NCBI GenBank assembly: GCA_016715405.1
Contig: JADKAE010000031.1
Location: 1 to 41,749, forward strand
Source: Saprospiraceae bacterium
GTDB taxonomy: Bacteria; Bacteroidota; Bacteroidia; Chitinophagales; Saprospiraceae
Reading direction: 5' to 3'
DNA length: 41,749 bases
The position numbers were made by a program, and so were the translations under genes. Under the pieces are notes generated by a model that was not told the DNA's origin, did no database searches, and worked only from the letters and a program-made list of their open reading frames with translations. Below are positions 7,883 to 15,948 of the stretch, piece by piece. Numbering within the stretch: the stretch's first letter is position 1; every line of letters begins with the position of its first letter.

Positions 7883-9268
7883 ATGATATTGATCATCGAC
7901 GACGACATAGCAGTTCGCACTTCGCTTTCACTGCTTCTGAAAAAAGAAGGCTTCGACGCTTCCCCGGTGAGCTCACCGGGCGAAGCGCTCGATTTTTTGC
8001 GCAACGCCACGCCGGAATTGATCATCCTCGATATGAATTTTTCTAACGAAACTTCGGGCGCCGACGGACTGAAGATGCTGGAACGCATCAAAAGCACCCA
8101 TCCCGAAGTACCCGTCATCCTCATCACAGGCTGGGCTTCTATCGACCTGGCCGTAAAAGGCATGAAACTCGGCGCTTCCGATTTTATCAACAAACCCTGG
8201 AAAAACAGCCACCTGATGGAGTCGGTGCGCACGATCCTCCAGCTATCGTCGCCAGGCAGTGCACCCTCCGGTTCCGGCGGCTCGGCTGCCCGCAAAAAAC
8301 TCGACCAGCAGTTCGATTTCAGCGCCATTATCGGCCACGACCCGCAAATCATTCAGATACTCGAAACGATCGGCCGCGTGGCGCCCACCGACGCCTCCGT
8401 GCTGATTATGGGCGAAAGCGGCACCGGCAAAGAACTCATCGCCGAAGCCATCCACCAAAACAGCCTGCGAAGTACCCGCCCCTTTGTGAAGGTGAACCTC
8501 GGCGGTATTTCGGCCAGCTTGTTCGAGTCGGAGATGTTCGGCCACGTGCGCGGCGCTTTTACCGACGCCCGCACCGATAGGGTAGGGCGCTTCGAAATGA
8601 CGAACAAAGGCAGCATTTTCCTCGACGAGATCGGCGACCTCGAACTGGCAAGCCAGGTGAAGCTGCTACGGGTACTCCAGGACCGCACCTACGAGGTGCT
8701 GGGCAGCAGCCGCACCAAAACCGTCGACGTGCGCGTGATCTCAGCTACCAACCGCAACCTGGAGGAAATGGTGGCCAACAACCAGTTTAGAGAGGACCTG
8801 CTGTATCGCATTAATCTCATTACGCTCAAATTACCCAGCCTTCGCGAACGCCCCGGCGATATCCCACTCCTTGTTGATCATTTTATTAAAAACCTCAGCG
8901 AACTTTATAGCCGACCGCTCCAGATAGAACCCGAGGCTATGAAATGGCTCAAAACGCTGCCCCTGCCCGGCAATATCAGGCAACTGAAAAATCTGGTGGA
9001 GCGCACCGTGCTGGTCAGCCCACACGATACGCTTTCTGTCGCCGATTTTCAACAACAATACCAGCCCTCTTCTCGTAAGGCTAACGCCGGACTACCCGAG
9101 GTGGGCGCTATGACGCTCGAAGAAATGGAGGTGCAAATGATACAACGAGCCATGACTTTTCACAAAGGCAAAATAGCCCGCGTGGCCAAATCACTCGGCA
9201 TCACGCGGAGTGCGTTGTACCGGCGTCTCGAAAAATTCGGCATCCCTTATAGCCAGGACGACTTATGA
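7883..9268 (+). CDS. NtrC-like sigma-54-dependent response regulator
   Basis: The intact 461-residue protein has three domains. The receiver domain (~1-120) shows the acidic pair IIDDD, a phospho-acceptor Asp in IILDMNF, ITGW and NKPW. The AAA+ sigma-54 interaction domain (~150-385) has Walker A GESGTGKE and Walker B FLDEIGD. The Fis-type helix-turn-helix is at the C-terminus (KIARVAKSLGITRSALYRRLEKF). The sigma-54 contact loop reads GAFTDA instead of GAFTGA; I believe this variant is common in Bacteroidota members of the family. It should activate the RpoN promoter at 1646 when phosphorylated by the adjacent kinase. Its stop overlaps the kinase start (ATGA, 9265-9268), implying translational coupling. 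Confidence 0.95.
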   Translation: MILIIDDDIAVRTSLSLLLKKEGFDASPVSSPGEALDFLRNATPELIILDMNFSNETSGADGLKMLERIKSTHPEVPVILITGWASIDLAVKGMKLGASDFINKPWKNSHLMESVRTILQLSSPGSAPSGSGGSAARKKLDQQFDFSAIIGHDPQIIQILETIGRVAPTDASVLIMGESGTGKELIAEAIHQNSLRSTRPFVKVNLGGISASLFESEMFGHVRGAFTDARTDRVGRFEMTNKGSIFLDEIGDLELASQVKLLRVLQDRTYEVLGSSRTKTVDVRVISATNRNLEEMVANNQFREDLLYRINLITLKLPSLRERPGDIPLLVDHFIKNLSELYSRPLQIEPEAMKWLKTLPLPGNIRQLKNLVERTVLVSPHDTLSVADFQQQYQPSSRKANAGLPEVGAMTLEEMEVQMIQRAMTFHKGKIARVAKSLGITRSALYRRLEKFGIPYSQDDL

Positions 9269-10548
9269 AACTCAGCGCCAAATTCATTCTCTTTATCGTC
9301 GTTATCCACGCGGTGACGATCGCCTTGTCGTTTTTTATTTTTAAGGAAAATAAGTTGCTTTTTCTTGTGGCCGAATTTTTTATCCTGCTCTCCCTGGCCA
9401 TTTCCTGGTCGCTCTACAACGAACTCATCCGCCCCCTGCAATTGCTGCTCCGCGGCGCCGATGCTATCAAAGACCGCGATTTTAATGTAAAGTTTGTGAA
9501 AACAGGCAAATTCGAAATGGACCAATTGATCGCGGTCTACAACCACATGATCGATCAGTTGCGCCTCGAACGGACTACGCAGCAGGAAGCAACATTATTT
9601 TTGGAAAAATTGATACAGACTTCCCCCACAGGAATTATTTTGTTCGATTACGACGGCTTTATCGCCGCGATGAATCCCCGCGCCCTGGAGTGGACGGCCC
9701 TGCAAAGGGAAAAGGTGAAGCGCCGGCCGCTCAGCGATTTTACACACCCCGTTTTTCAGGCTATCAGCGAATTAAAAACGGGCGAATCCAGGACGATTAC
9801 GCTGGAAGGCCCCCGCACGCTCAAAATCCAGAAAGCCCAGTTTGTCGATCGCGGTTTCCCCTGCGATTTTGTGATGATCGAAGAGCTGACCGCCGAAATC
9901 CTCGAAGCCGAAAAGCGCTCCTACGGCAAGGTGATCCGCATGATGGCCCACGAGGTGAATAATTCTATCGGCGCCGTGAATTCTATCCTGGATACGACCC
10001 TCCAACTCCAACCCCCCGATTCGGATATCAGTCCGCCCTGCAAATCGCCATCGAACGCAACGAACACCTCTCGTTTTTATGCGCAATTTCGCCGACGTGA
10101 TCCGGCTTCCCGCCCCATTAAAGCTAATGTTAACTTGCACGAACTCTTAGAAAAAACGACCCGCCTGATGTCGTTTAGCGCAAAAAATGCCGGCGTACAA
10201 CTTGAGCTGTCTCTCGCCCAGCCTCCCTTTCCCGTCTGGGCCGACGCCGGCCAGATCGAACAGGTATTGGTGAATGTGATCAAAAATGCTATCGAGGCTT
10301 GCCCCGAAAATGGTACGGTGCGCATCACGCTCTCTGCCAACCCCCGCCAACTGGTGATCGCCAATAATGGTAAACCCATTCCCAAAGAGGTAGAAGATAA
10401 GTTGTTTACGCCCTTTTTTAGCACCAAAAACGGCGGACAAGGCATCGGCCTTACCCTCGCCCGCGAAATCCTCACCGCCCACGGCTGGCCCTTCTCCCTC
10501 AAATCCGACCCCGACGGCTGGACGAGGTTCGCCGTGAAAGGAGTGTGA
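9265..10548 (+). CDS. NtrB-like sensor histidine kinase
   Basis: About 428 residues. Two N-terminal membrane helices (within 5-50) are followed by a HAMP-like linker (NELIRPLQLLLRGADAIKDRDF), a PAS-like segment (~110-205), an H-box MAHEVNNSIGAV with the phospho-accepting His, and an HATPase domain. The latter shows N-box NVIKNAIEACPENG, NNGKPIP, and TPFFSTKNGGQGIGLTLAREIL. It is the cognate kinase of the overlapping regulator. The segment from about 10015 to 10120 is out of frame: three one-base homopolymer deletions (C-run near 10015, T-run near 10078, C-run near 10117) add up to three, so the frame is restored. The corrected reading is YQSALQIAIERNEHLSFF then MRNFADVIRLP. The final codons and stop lie inside a repeat element. 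Confidence 0.9.
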   Translation: MKLSAKFILFIVVIHAVTIALSFFIFKENKLLFLVAEFFILLSLAISWSLYNELIRPLQLLLRGADAIKDRDFNVKFVKTGKFEMDQLIAVYNHMIDQLRLERTTQQEATLFLEKLIQTSPTGIILFDYDGFIAAMNPRALEWTALQREKVKRRPLSDFTHPVFQAISELKTGESRTITLEGPRTLKIQKAQFVDRGFPCDFVMIEELTAEILEAEKRSYGKVIRMMAHEVNNSIGAVNSILDTTLQLQPPDSDISPPCKSPSNATNTSRFYAQFRRRDPASRPIKANVNLHELLEKTTRLMSFSAKNAGVQLELSLAQPPFPVWADAGQIEQVLVNVIKNAIEACPENGTVRITLSANPRQLVIANNGKPIPKEVEDKLFTPFFSTKNGGQGIGLTLAREILTAHGWPFSLKSDPDGWTRFAVKGV

Positions 10549-10656
10549 GAGGGTGGGAGTGTGGGAGGGAGAGAGGGAGACTTGGCGAGGGGGAGAAGGG
10601 GCGATTTTGCCGACCGCCGAGTGCTGACCGCTGACCGCTGACTGCTGATTGCTGAT
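10540..10656. repeat. Composite tandem-repeat element overlapping the kinase stop codon
   Basis: The first part (10540-10603) is G/A-rich (ggagtgtgag, gggtgggag, gggagaagggg), and its first 20 nt equal 5091-5110. The second part (10610-10656) is a run of 7-mers, gctgacc/gctgact/gctgatt. It shares the word ccgaccgccga with the element at 30822-30874. The kinase stop TGA (10546-10548) is inside the shared 20-mer, so the repeat supplies the end of the gene. Confidence 0.75.
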
Positions 10657-10756
10657 AAAAATCATTTCCTTCCTCTCCTAAAATGACTATATTATCACCA
10701 TTCAACAATATGTGTTTGGGATAGTCCTTATTCCAAATCTTGCAAAAACTACTGCC

Positions 10757-11572
10757 ATGAAACTCAGCCAAATAAAGCTCCTCTTGCTCTTGCCGGCATG
10801 GGTTCTCCTCACCACCTGCGAGAAAACCGAGTGGGCGCCGCTCGACGTGAAGAACGCCGCAGCAATAGACCTACGAACTACCTGCGACCCGTGTGAAGGT
10901 GATCTTATCTTCGGTCCCGAAACTTTTGTGCGGAATACCGGCAAGCCGGTTGGCGCTCCTTTCCTGCCCCCGGGCCAATTTCCCGGTCCTAATAGCCAAC
11001 CGATGGCCGTACACCGGATTTTTAACATGGGAGAAGAAGCCGATATATGCCTCACAGTCGCTAACCACGGGGTGGCAGCCGCTACCATTACTTTGGATGG
11101 ACAGACGATCTTTACGCCGGCCAATTTTACCCAAACTAATATGACCCTCCAACTCAACTCCCACCTTCTAGCTGGGACGCACGAACTGGTGGTCACTATG
11201 CTGGGTAAACCCAATGGCTGGATCGAAGTGGAAATGAGAGGCTGTATTACTACGCCGCCGCCGCCGCTCCTCTGCTCTGAAGTGGCAAGGATGCATTGCG
11301 AAGCAAGGGGATGGGTTGTAATGGATGTCTTTCCGCTAGAGGGGATACTTTATTGTACAATGGATGGCAGATCCACGGAGAATAACTGTGACACGTGCGG
11401 TGTGTATAATATTTATGTTTGGAAAGACGGCGCAGGCGACCACCATTGCCCCGGTATATACTATTCAACGGTAAAGGGCCATATATACGGCGGGCACATT
11501 CCATGTGAATGCGATGACAACCTATACTGGTGCTGGTATTGGGATATGCAAGACTGTATCCCCGATTTCTAA
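10757..11572 (+). CDS. Cys-rich lipoprotein of unknown function
   Basis: A 271-residue protein whose N-terminus MKLSQIKLLLLLPAWVLLTTC is a lipoprotein signal with cleavage before Cys21, so it is probably an outer- or inner-membrane-anchored lipoprotein. The N-terminal half contains TCDPCEGDLIFGPETFVRN and a predicted beta-rich region. The C-terminal ~100 residues hold about ten cysteines (e.g. NNCDTCG, IPCECDD, YWCWYW, MQDCIPDF) and many aromatic residues, suggesting a disulphide-stabilised extracytoplasmic module. I do not recognise the family. ATG 10757 is chosen because it gives the lipobox at the normal distance. It is convergent with the gene at 11689. Confidence 0.8.
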   Translation: MKLSQIKLLLLLPAWVLLTTCEKTEWAPLDVKNAAAIDLRTTCDPCEGDLIFGPETFVRNTGKPVGAPFLPPGQFPGPNSQPMAVHRIFNMGEEADICLTVANHGVAAATITLDGQTIFTPANFTQTNMTLQLNSHLLAGTHELVVTMLGKPNGWIEVEMRGCITTPPPPLLCSEVARMHCEARGWVVMDVFPLEGILYCTMDGRSTENNCDTCGVYNIYVWKDGAGDHHCPGIYYSTVKGHIYGGHIPCECDDNLYWCWYWDMQDCIPDF

Positions 11573-11593
11573 CCCCGCATTCAGTTTTCAACA

Positions 11594-11726
11594 GACTATC
11601 AGACTTTTAGTCTAGCGCTGAAAGTCTGATAGTCTGATAGTCCCAAAGTCCCAAAGTCCCAAAGTCCCAAAGTCGCAAAGTCGCCCCCTCACCCCCCCGC
11701 CCCCTCGCCCCCTCTCCCCCTCTTCC
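11594..11726. repeat. Hairpin plus aaagtccc tandem repeats between convergent genes
   Basis: A hairpin with 14-nt perfect arms (GACTATCAGACTTT at 11594-11607 and its complement at 11621-11634) is followed by GTCTGATA units. Next come about five AAAGTCCC-type 8-mers (from ~11641), then a block of runs of C (CGCCCCCTC units). It fills the gap between the lipoprotein stop at 11572 and the convergent minus-strand gene. The C-block runs into that gene and encodes its Gly/Arg-rich last residues. Confidence 0.8.
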
Positions 11727-13239
11727 ACGTCACCTCGTAGATATCCGTGCGGCGATCCTTGAGACTGCGTATACCGCCGTAGGTGTGAAGCTCCGTGAGC
11801 AAATCCAGGTCGAGGTCGGAGACGAGAATCATCTCAGTATTGGGCGTAGCTTCGGCGCGAATGCCGTTGGTGGGGAAAGAAAAATCGCAGGGCGTAAACA
11901 CGGCCGATTGTGCAAACTGAATATCCATATTGTGCACCCGGGGCAAGTTGCCCACCGCGCCGGCAATCGCCACATAACATTCGCTTTCAATAGCCCTGGC
12001 CCGGGCGCAGGTGCGCACCAGCTCGTAGGCGTTTTGCGTATCGGTTACAAAAGGCACAAACAGGATTTTTATGCCCTGCTGGCCCAGCAGCCGCGATAAT
12101 TCAGGGAAAACAATGTCGTAACTCATCAAAATGCCGATGGGGCCGCAGTCGGTCTCGAATACCTTGACTTTGCGGCCACCCACCATACCCCAGCTTTTTA
12201 CTTCATCGGGCGTCACGTGGATTTTCTCGTACTCCTCAAAGGTGCCGTTGCGCCGGCACAGATAACCCACGCTGTATAGCTTGTCGTCGCGCAAAAGCGG
12301 CATACTGCCGGTGATGATATTGATGTTGTAGCTGATGGCGAGGTTCAAAAAGCGGTTTCTGGATTCTTCGGTAAAGGTGGCCAACTGCCTGATAGCCTCC
12401 GATTCGGCCAGGTGGTTGTAGGCGGCCATCAGCGGCGCGTTGTAAAACTCGGGGAACAGGGCAAAGTCGGACTGGTACCCCGATACCGCGTCGACGAAGT
12501 ATTCTACCTGCTCAAACAAATCGTCGATGGTCTGATAGGGCCGCATCTGCCACTGTACCAGGCCGAGCCGCACGATGGGCTCGTAATCCGACAACCTGCC
12601 CGTTTTGCGGGAGTAATAGATGTTGTCCCATTGCAACAGCGTAGCGTATTCCTGCGACGACTTATCGCCGGGCAGGTATCCTTTTAGCACTTTTTTGATG
12701 TGAAAATCATTCGACAACTGAAAGGTCAGCGTAGGGTCGTAGATTTCTTTGTGTTTGACTTTCTGGATGTATTCTTTGGGCGTGACGGTATGGGCGTGCA
12801 AGTGATAATTGGGAATCCTGCCCCCGAAAATGATAGCCCGCAGGTTGAGATTTTCGCATAGTTCTTTGCGGGCGTCGTACAGGCGCCGGCCCAGGCGAAG
12901 TCCGCGGTATTCGGGGTGCACAAATACCTCGATGCCGTACAATACGTCGCCCTTGGGGCTGTGCGTGTTGAAGGTGTAATTGCCGGTGATCTGCTGGTAG
13001 GTGTGCTCGTCGCCAAAGTGCTCGTAATGTACAATGATGGAGAGCGCACAGCCCACAATCATGCCGTTAACACTAATGCCGATTTGCCCTTCGGGGAATA
13101 TTTCGAGCAGTTTGCGGATGTGCCCTTCTTCCCAATAATCGCTGGGAGAATCGGGATACGCTTCGATCATGGAGCTTTTTAGCGATTGGTAGTCGCTCAT
13201 TTCGAGATCGCGCAATTCGATGGTGATATTATCTGCCAT
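11689..13239 (-). CDS. GNAT acetyltransferase / carbon-nitrogen hydrolase fusion
   Basis: A 516-residue two-domain protein of a known fused family. Residues ~1-200 form a GNAT acetyltransferase (GIEVFVHPEYRGLRLGRRLYDARKELC, the acetyl-CoA-binding region). Residues ~225-505 form a nitrilase-superfamily amidohydrolase. Of the nitrilase Glu-Lys-Cys triad, Glu (ALFPEFYN) and Lys (YEKIHVTPDE) are present. The position of the nucleophilic Cys (normally ..CYD..FPE) reads MSYDIVFPEL, so Ser replaces Cys. That may abolish or alter hydrolase activity, or be a base error (AGT for TGT). The C-terminal RGRGGEGAGG is encoded by the intergenic repeat and is not conserved protein. The gene lies 27 nt downstream of gatB and is probably co-transcribed with it. 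Substrate is unknown. Confidence 0.9.
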   Translation of the reverse strand: MADNITIELRDLEMSDYQSLKSSMIEAYPDSPSDYWEEGHIRKLLEIFPEGQIGISVNGMIVGCALSIIVHYEHFGDEHTYQQITGNYTFNTHSPKGDVLYGIEVFVHPEYRGLRLGRRLYDARKELCENLNLRAIIFGGRIPNYHLHAHTVTPKEYIQKVKHKEIYDPTLTFQLSNDFHIKKVLKGYLPGDKSSQEYATLLQWDNIYYSRKTGRLSDYEPIVRLGLVQWQMRPYQTIDDLFEQVEYFVDAVSGYQSDFALFPEFYNAPLMAAYNHLAESEAIRQLATFTEESRNRFLNLAISYNINIITGSMPLLRDDKLYSVGYLCRRNGTFEEYEKIHVTPDEVKSWGMVGGRKVKVFETDCGPIGILMSYDIVFPELSRLLGQQGIKILFVPFVTDTQNAYELVRTCARARAIESECYVAIAGAVGNLPRVHNMDIQFAQSAVFTPCDFSFPTNGIRAEATPNTEMILVSDLDLDLLTELHTYGGIRSLKDRRTDIYEVTWKRGRGGEGAGG

Positions 13240-13266
13240 AATTTGAAATTGGCCTGCGAAACCCGC

Positions 13267-14721
13267 CTAAACCTTTAATTTGTCGGCGAGCAGCGCAGTA
13301 GTGGTTTTTGGATCGGCCTGGCCTTTCGATAAGCGCATCATTTCGCCCATAAAAAAGCCCATCAGGCCAGTTTTGCCTTTTTTGTAGGCGGCTACTTTGT
13401 CGGGATTGGCTGCCAGTACCTGGTCTGCCAGTTCGCCCAACAAGCCGGTATCGGCAGTCTGGATGAGTTCGAGTTCCTGGGCCAGCGCCAGGGGCGCTTT
13501 GCCGGGGTTTTCCATCAGCGCGGGTAATAGGCGCTGGTATGCAATGGCATTGCTCACCTTGCCTTCGTCGATGAGTTGGAGAAAGGCGGCCAGCGATGAC
13601 AGTGCGAGGGGGAAGTTTGTTATTTCCGCATCGGTCTCCCGGCGCCAGGGTAGTATTTTATTTATAATTAAATTGGCCGCCGCCTTTTTATGGGGGGTAT
13701 GGGCGCAAAAGTCCTGAAAATAAGCGGCCACATCGCGGTCTTCTATTAATAAGCCGGCGTCGTAGTCCGTCAGTTGGTATTCGTTCCTGAATTGGCCGTA
13801 TAACCGCCAGGGTAGGGCAGGCAGTGCGTTTTGCTGCTCGGAGAGGAAGGCCTCATCGAGCAAAACGGGCGGCAGGTCGGGCTCAGGGAAATAGCGGTAA
13901 TCGTGGGCGTCTTCTTTGCTGCGCAGCGGGGAGGTCACACCGGTGTCGGGGTCGAAATGCAGGGTCTCCTGGGCTACTTTGCCGCCGGCTTCGATAAGGT
14001 CTATCTGGCGTTTTACTTCGTAAGCGATGGCCCTGCGGGCATAGCGCATCGAGTTGAGGTTTTTGATCTCGCAGCGCTCGCCCAGCCTGGTATTGCCGCG
14101 ACGCCGCACCGACACGTTGCAGTCGCAGCGCATGGAGCCTTCCTCCATATTGCCGTCACAAATGCCCAGATAACGCACCAATTGCTGCATGCCGCTCATA
14201 AACGCGTCGACTTCCTCGGCGGAGCGCAGTTCGGGTTCGGTGACTACCTCCAGCAGTGGCACGCCGGCGCGGTTGAGGTCTATAAACGAATAGCGGGGGT
14301 CCTGGTCGTGGATGCTCTTGCCGGCATCTTCTTCCATGTGTATATGGTGGAGGCGGATTTCTTTCCAGGTTTCGCCCAGCTTGATGGGCAGTGCGCCGCC
14401 TACACATATCGGCCGCCGGTCTTGGGTGATCTGGTAGCCCTTGGGCAGGTCGGCGTAAAAATAGTTTTTGCGGTCAAACGCACTGGCAGGGTCGATACGG
14501 CAACCCAAAGCCAAGCCCAGCCTTACGGCATATGCCGCCTGTTGCTTGTTCAGTCGGGGCAAGGTGCCCGGGTGGCCCAGCGAAATAGCGCTCACATGGG
14601 TATTGGGCTCGCCGCCAAACGAGGCATCGTCGGCGCAAAAAGCTTTGCTGTGCGTGGCAAGCTGCACGTGCACTTCCAGCCCGATGACGGTTTCGTATTG
14701 TTCGTAAACGCTGTTGGACAT
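13267..14721 (-). CDS. gatB: Asp-tRNA(Asn)/Glu-tRNA(Gln) amidotransferase subunit B
   Basis: GatB binds mischarged Glu-tRNA(Gln) or Asp-tRNA(Asn) and activates the acyl group for amidation with ammonia delivered by GatA. The 484-residue product shows the GatB/E catalytic cradle from the N-terminus (YETVIGLEVHVQLATHSKAFC, then NYFYADLPKGYQITQ and EDAGKSIHD). A GatB/YqeY tail domain is at the C-terminus (KKGKTGLMGFFMGEMMRLSKGQADPK). ATG 14721 (MSNSVYEQYE) is preferred over the upstream in-frame codon at 14751 because the extra ten residues are not typical. gatA and gatC are not in the window, which is usual for Bacteroidota. Confidence 0.97.
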   Translation of the reverse strand: MSNSVYEQYETVIGLEVHVQLATHSKAFCADDASFGGEPNTHVSAISLGHPGTLPRLNKQQAAYAVRLGLALGCRIDPASAFDRKNYFYADLPKGYQITQDRRPICVGGALPIKLGETWKEIRLHHIHMEEDAGKSIHDQDPRYSFIDLNRAGVPLLEVVTEPELRSAEEVDAFMSGMQQLVRYLGICDGNMEEGSMRCDCNVSVRRRGNTRLGERCEIKNLNSMRYARRAIAYEVKRQIDLIEAGGKVAQETLHFDPDTGVTSPLRSKEDAHDYRYFPEPDLPPVLLDEAFLSEQQNALPALPWRLYGQFRNEYQLTDYDAGLLIEDRDVAAYFQDFCAHTPHKKAAANLIINKILPWRRETDAEITNFPLALSSLAAFLQLIDEGKVSNAIAYQRLLPALMENPGKAPLALAQELELIQTADTGLLGELADQVLAANPDKVAAYKKGKTGLMGFFMGEMMRLSKGQADPKTTTALLADKLKV

Positions 14722-14738
14722 TATTTTTATTATAAATC

Positions 14739-14772
14739 GTAACTGTTGCACTAAACCCTACTAAACAGTTAC
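14739..14772. repeat. Short palindrome between DUF3667 gene and gatB
   Basis: Nine-nt perfect arms GTAACTGTT (14739-14747) and AACAGTTAC (14764-14772) enclose two CTAAAC words similar to the units at 25804-25903. It occupies the gap between the DUF3667 stop (14779) and the gatB start on the minus strand. It could be a terminator or attenuator. Confidence 0.5.
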
Positions 14773-14778
14773 TAAAAA

Positions 14779-15867
14779 TCAAAACATTAAGGCGCTAATC
14801 ACTACTGTGAGGCCCAAAAAGGTGAAAAATATGATGAGGTAGGCCATGTTCAGTATACACATTTTGACAAAGGTTTTTATCCACCCCTGTTGGTATACCT
14901 GGCGCATAGCCAGCAATAAATACAATAACAAAAATACGGGCACTACGGAAAGTATAATCGTTTGTAGCGTAGAAGTCGTTTCACTTTCAGCCACGTTAGC
15001 GATAAAAATGTAATACGCCGACATGAGCAAAAAAGCAAAAGCGTGGAAGTGGAAAGAAAAAACCAGGTGCTCTACAAAATATCTTTTTCGCCTGATATAC
15101 AGTAATTTAAGAATTAGCGATAGCGCCGGCATCATCAATAAAACCATCCAGATTAGTTTGCTCAATACATACGAGGCCAGCGTGTCGGGGTGCTTATAAG
15201 CCCTTAGGTTTTGTTTTACCTGCATGCGGGTCCAAAACCCGGTAAACTTGTATTTGTCCAGTACTTCTTCTTCTGTTAAAGAAAATACGTCTTTGGAGGC
15301 AATCCGCGATTCTACTCTGGCAGAAGTACTATCTACCATTCCCGGCCAGAAAAAGATGACCGGCATGCTGTCGTTGCTGGTTTTTACCTGTTTCAATAAG
15401 GAGTCAATCGCGATAGGTACGTCTTTTTGCCCTGGAAACATGCGTTCAACTTTCTTGCCGGCCTCGCGAAGACTGTCGAGCAATTCGGTATTGTGCGCGA
15501 TTTTGGTCGATTCTTCTATTTGAGTTGACAGCGCGTCTTCCACTTTGCCCTGCACGAGAAAGCCTATGACAGCAAAATGCAGTACCGCCATGAACAAAAA
15601 AAGTCGAACCGGGCTCACATAGCGTTTTTGTTTGCCCTCAAAATAAACAGTGGTGAGCCTGCCGGGGTAAAACAAGTCGCGCAGCGCAAGGAATATTTTT
15701 GAATCGATATTGAATAAAGTGTCGATAAACTCCCGGAAAAGCTCCCAAATCGTCACTTTGCCCTTGGTGTATTTCTGGCTGCAATGCGGACAAAAATCGC
15801 CATAAGGCGCCAGGGGGTAGTGGCAATTGTGGCAATACCGGTCTGCAGGTGAGGTGGCTTTGTTCAT
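14779..15867 (-). CDS. DUF3667 family zinc-ribbon membrane protein
   Basis: 362 residues. The N-terminus carries a zinc ribbon with two CxxC pairs (CHNC and CPHC, ~residues 17-35). It is followed by the diagnostic DUF3667 segment LFNIDSKIFLALRDLFYPGRLTT... YVSPVRLFLFMAVLHF. Four or five hydrophobic segments suitable for membrane helices occur, mainly at ~90-110 and in the C-terminal 150 residues. A soluble charged insert lies between. Function of the family is not known. It lies upstream of gatB on the same strand, but a palindrome separates the two. Confidence 0.85.
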   Translation of the reverse strand: MNKATSPADRYCHNCHYPLAPYGDFCPHCSQKYTKGKVTIWELFREFIDTLFNIDSKIFLALRDLFYPGRLTTVYFEGKQKRYVSPVRLFLFMAVLHFAVIGFLVQGKVEDALSTQIEESTKIAHNTELLDSLREAGKKVERMFPGQKDVPIAIDSLLKQVKTSNDSMPVIFFWPGMVDSTSARVESRIASKDVFSLTEEEVLDKYKFTGFWTRMQVKQNLRAYKHPDTLASYVLSKLIWMVLLMMPALSLILKLLYIRRKRYFVEHLVFSFHFHAFAFLLMSAYYIFIANVAESETTSTLQTIILSVVPVFLLLYLLLAMRQVYQQGWIKTFVKMCILNMAYLIIFFTFLGLTVVISALMF

Positions 15868-15948
15868 ATTTGCGAATTAGGAGCCTTGCTGCGCAGGTGC
15901 AATTTACCGCAAAAAATATTCAATGTGTTTATATCTCGATTTGATTCC

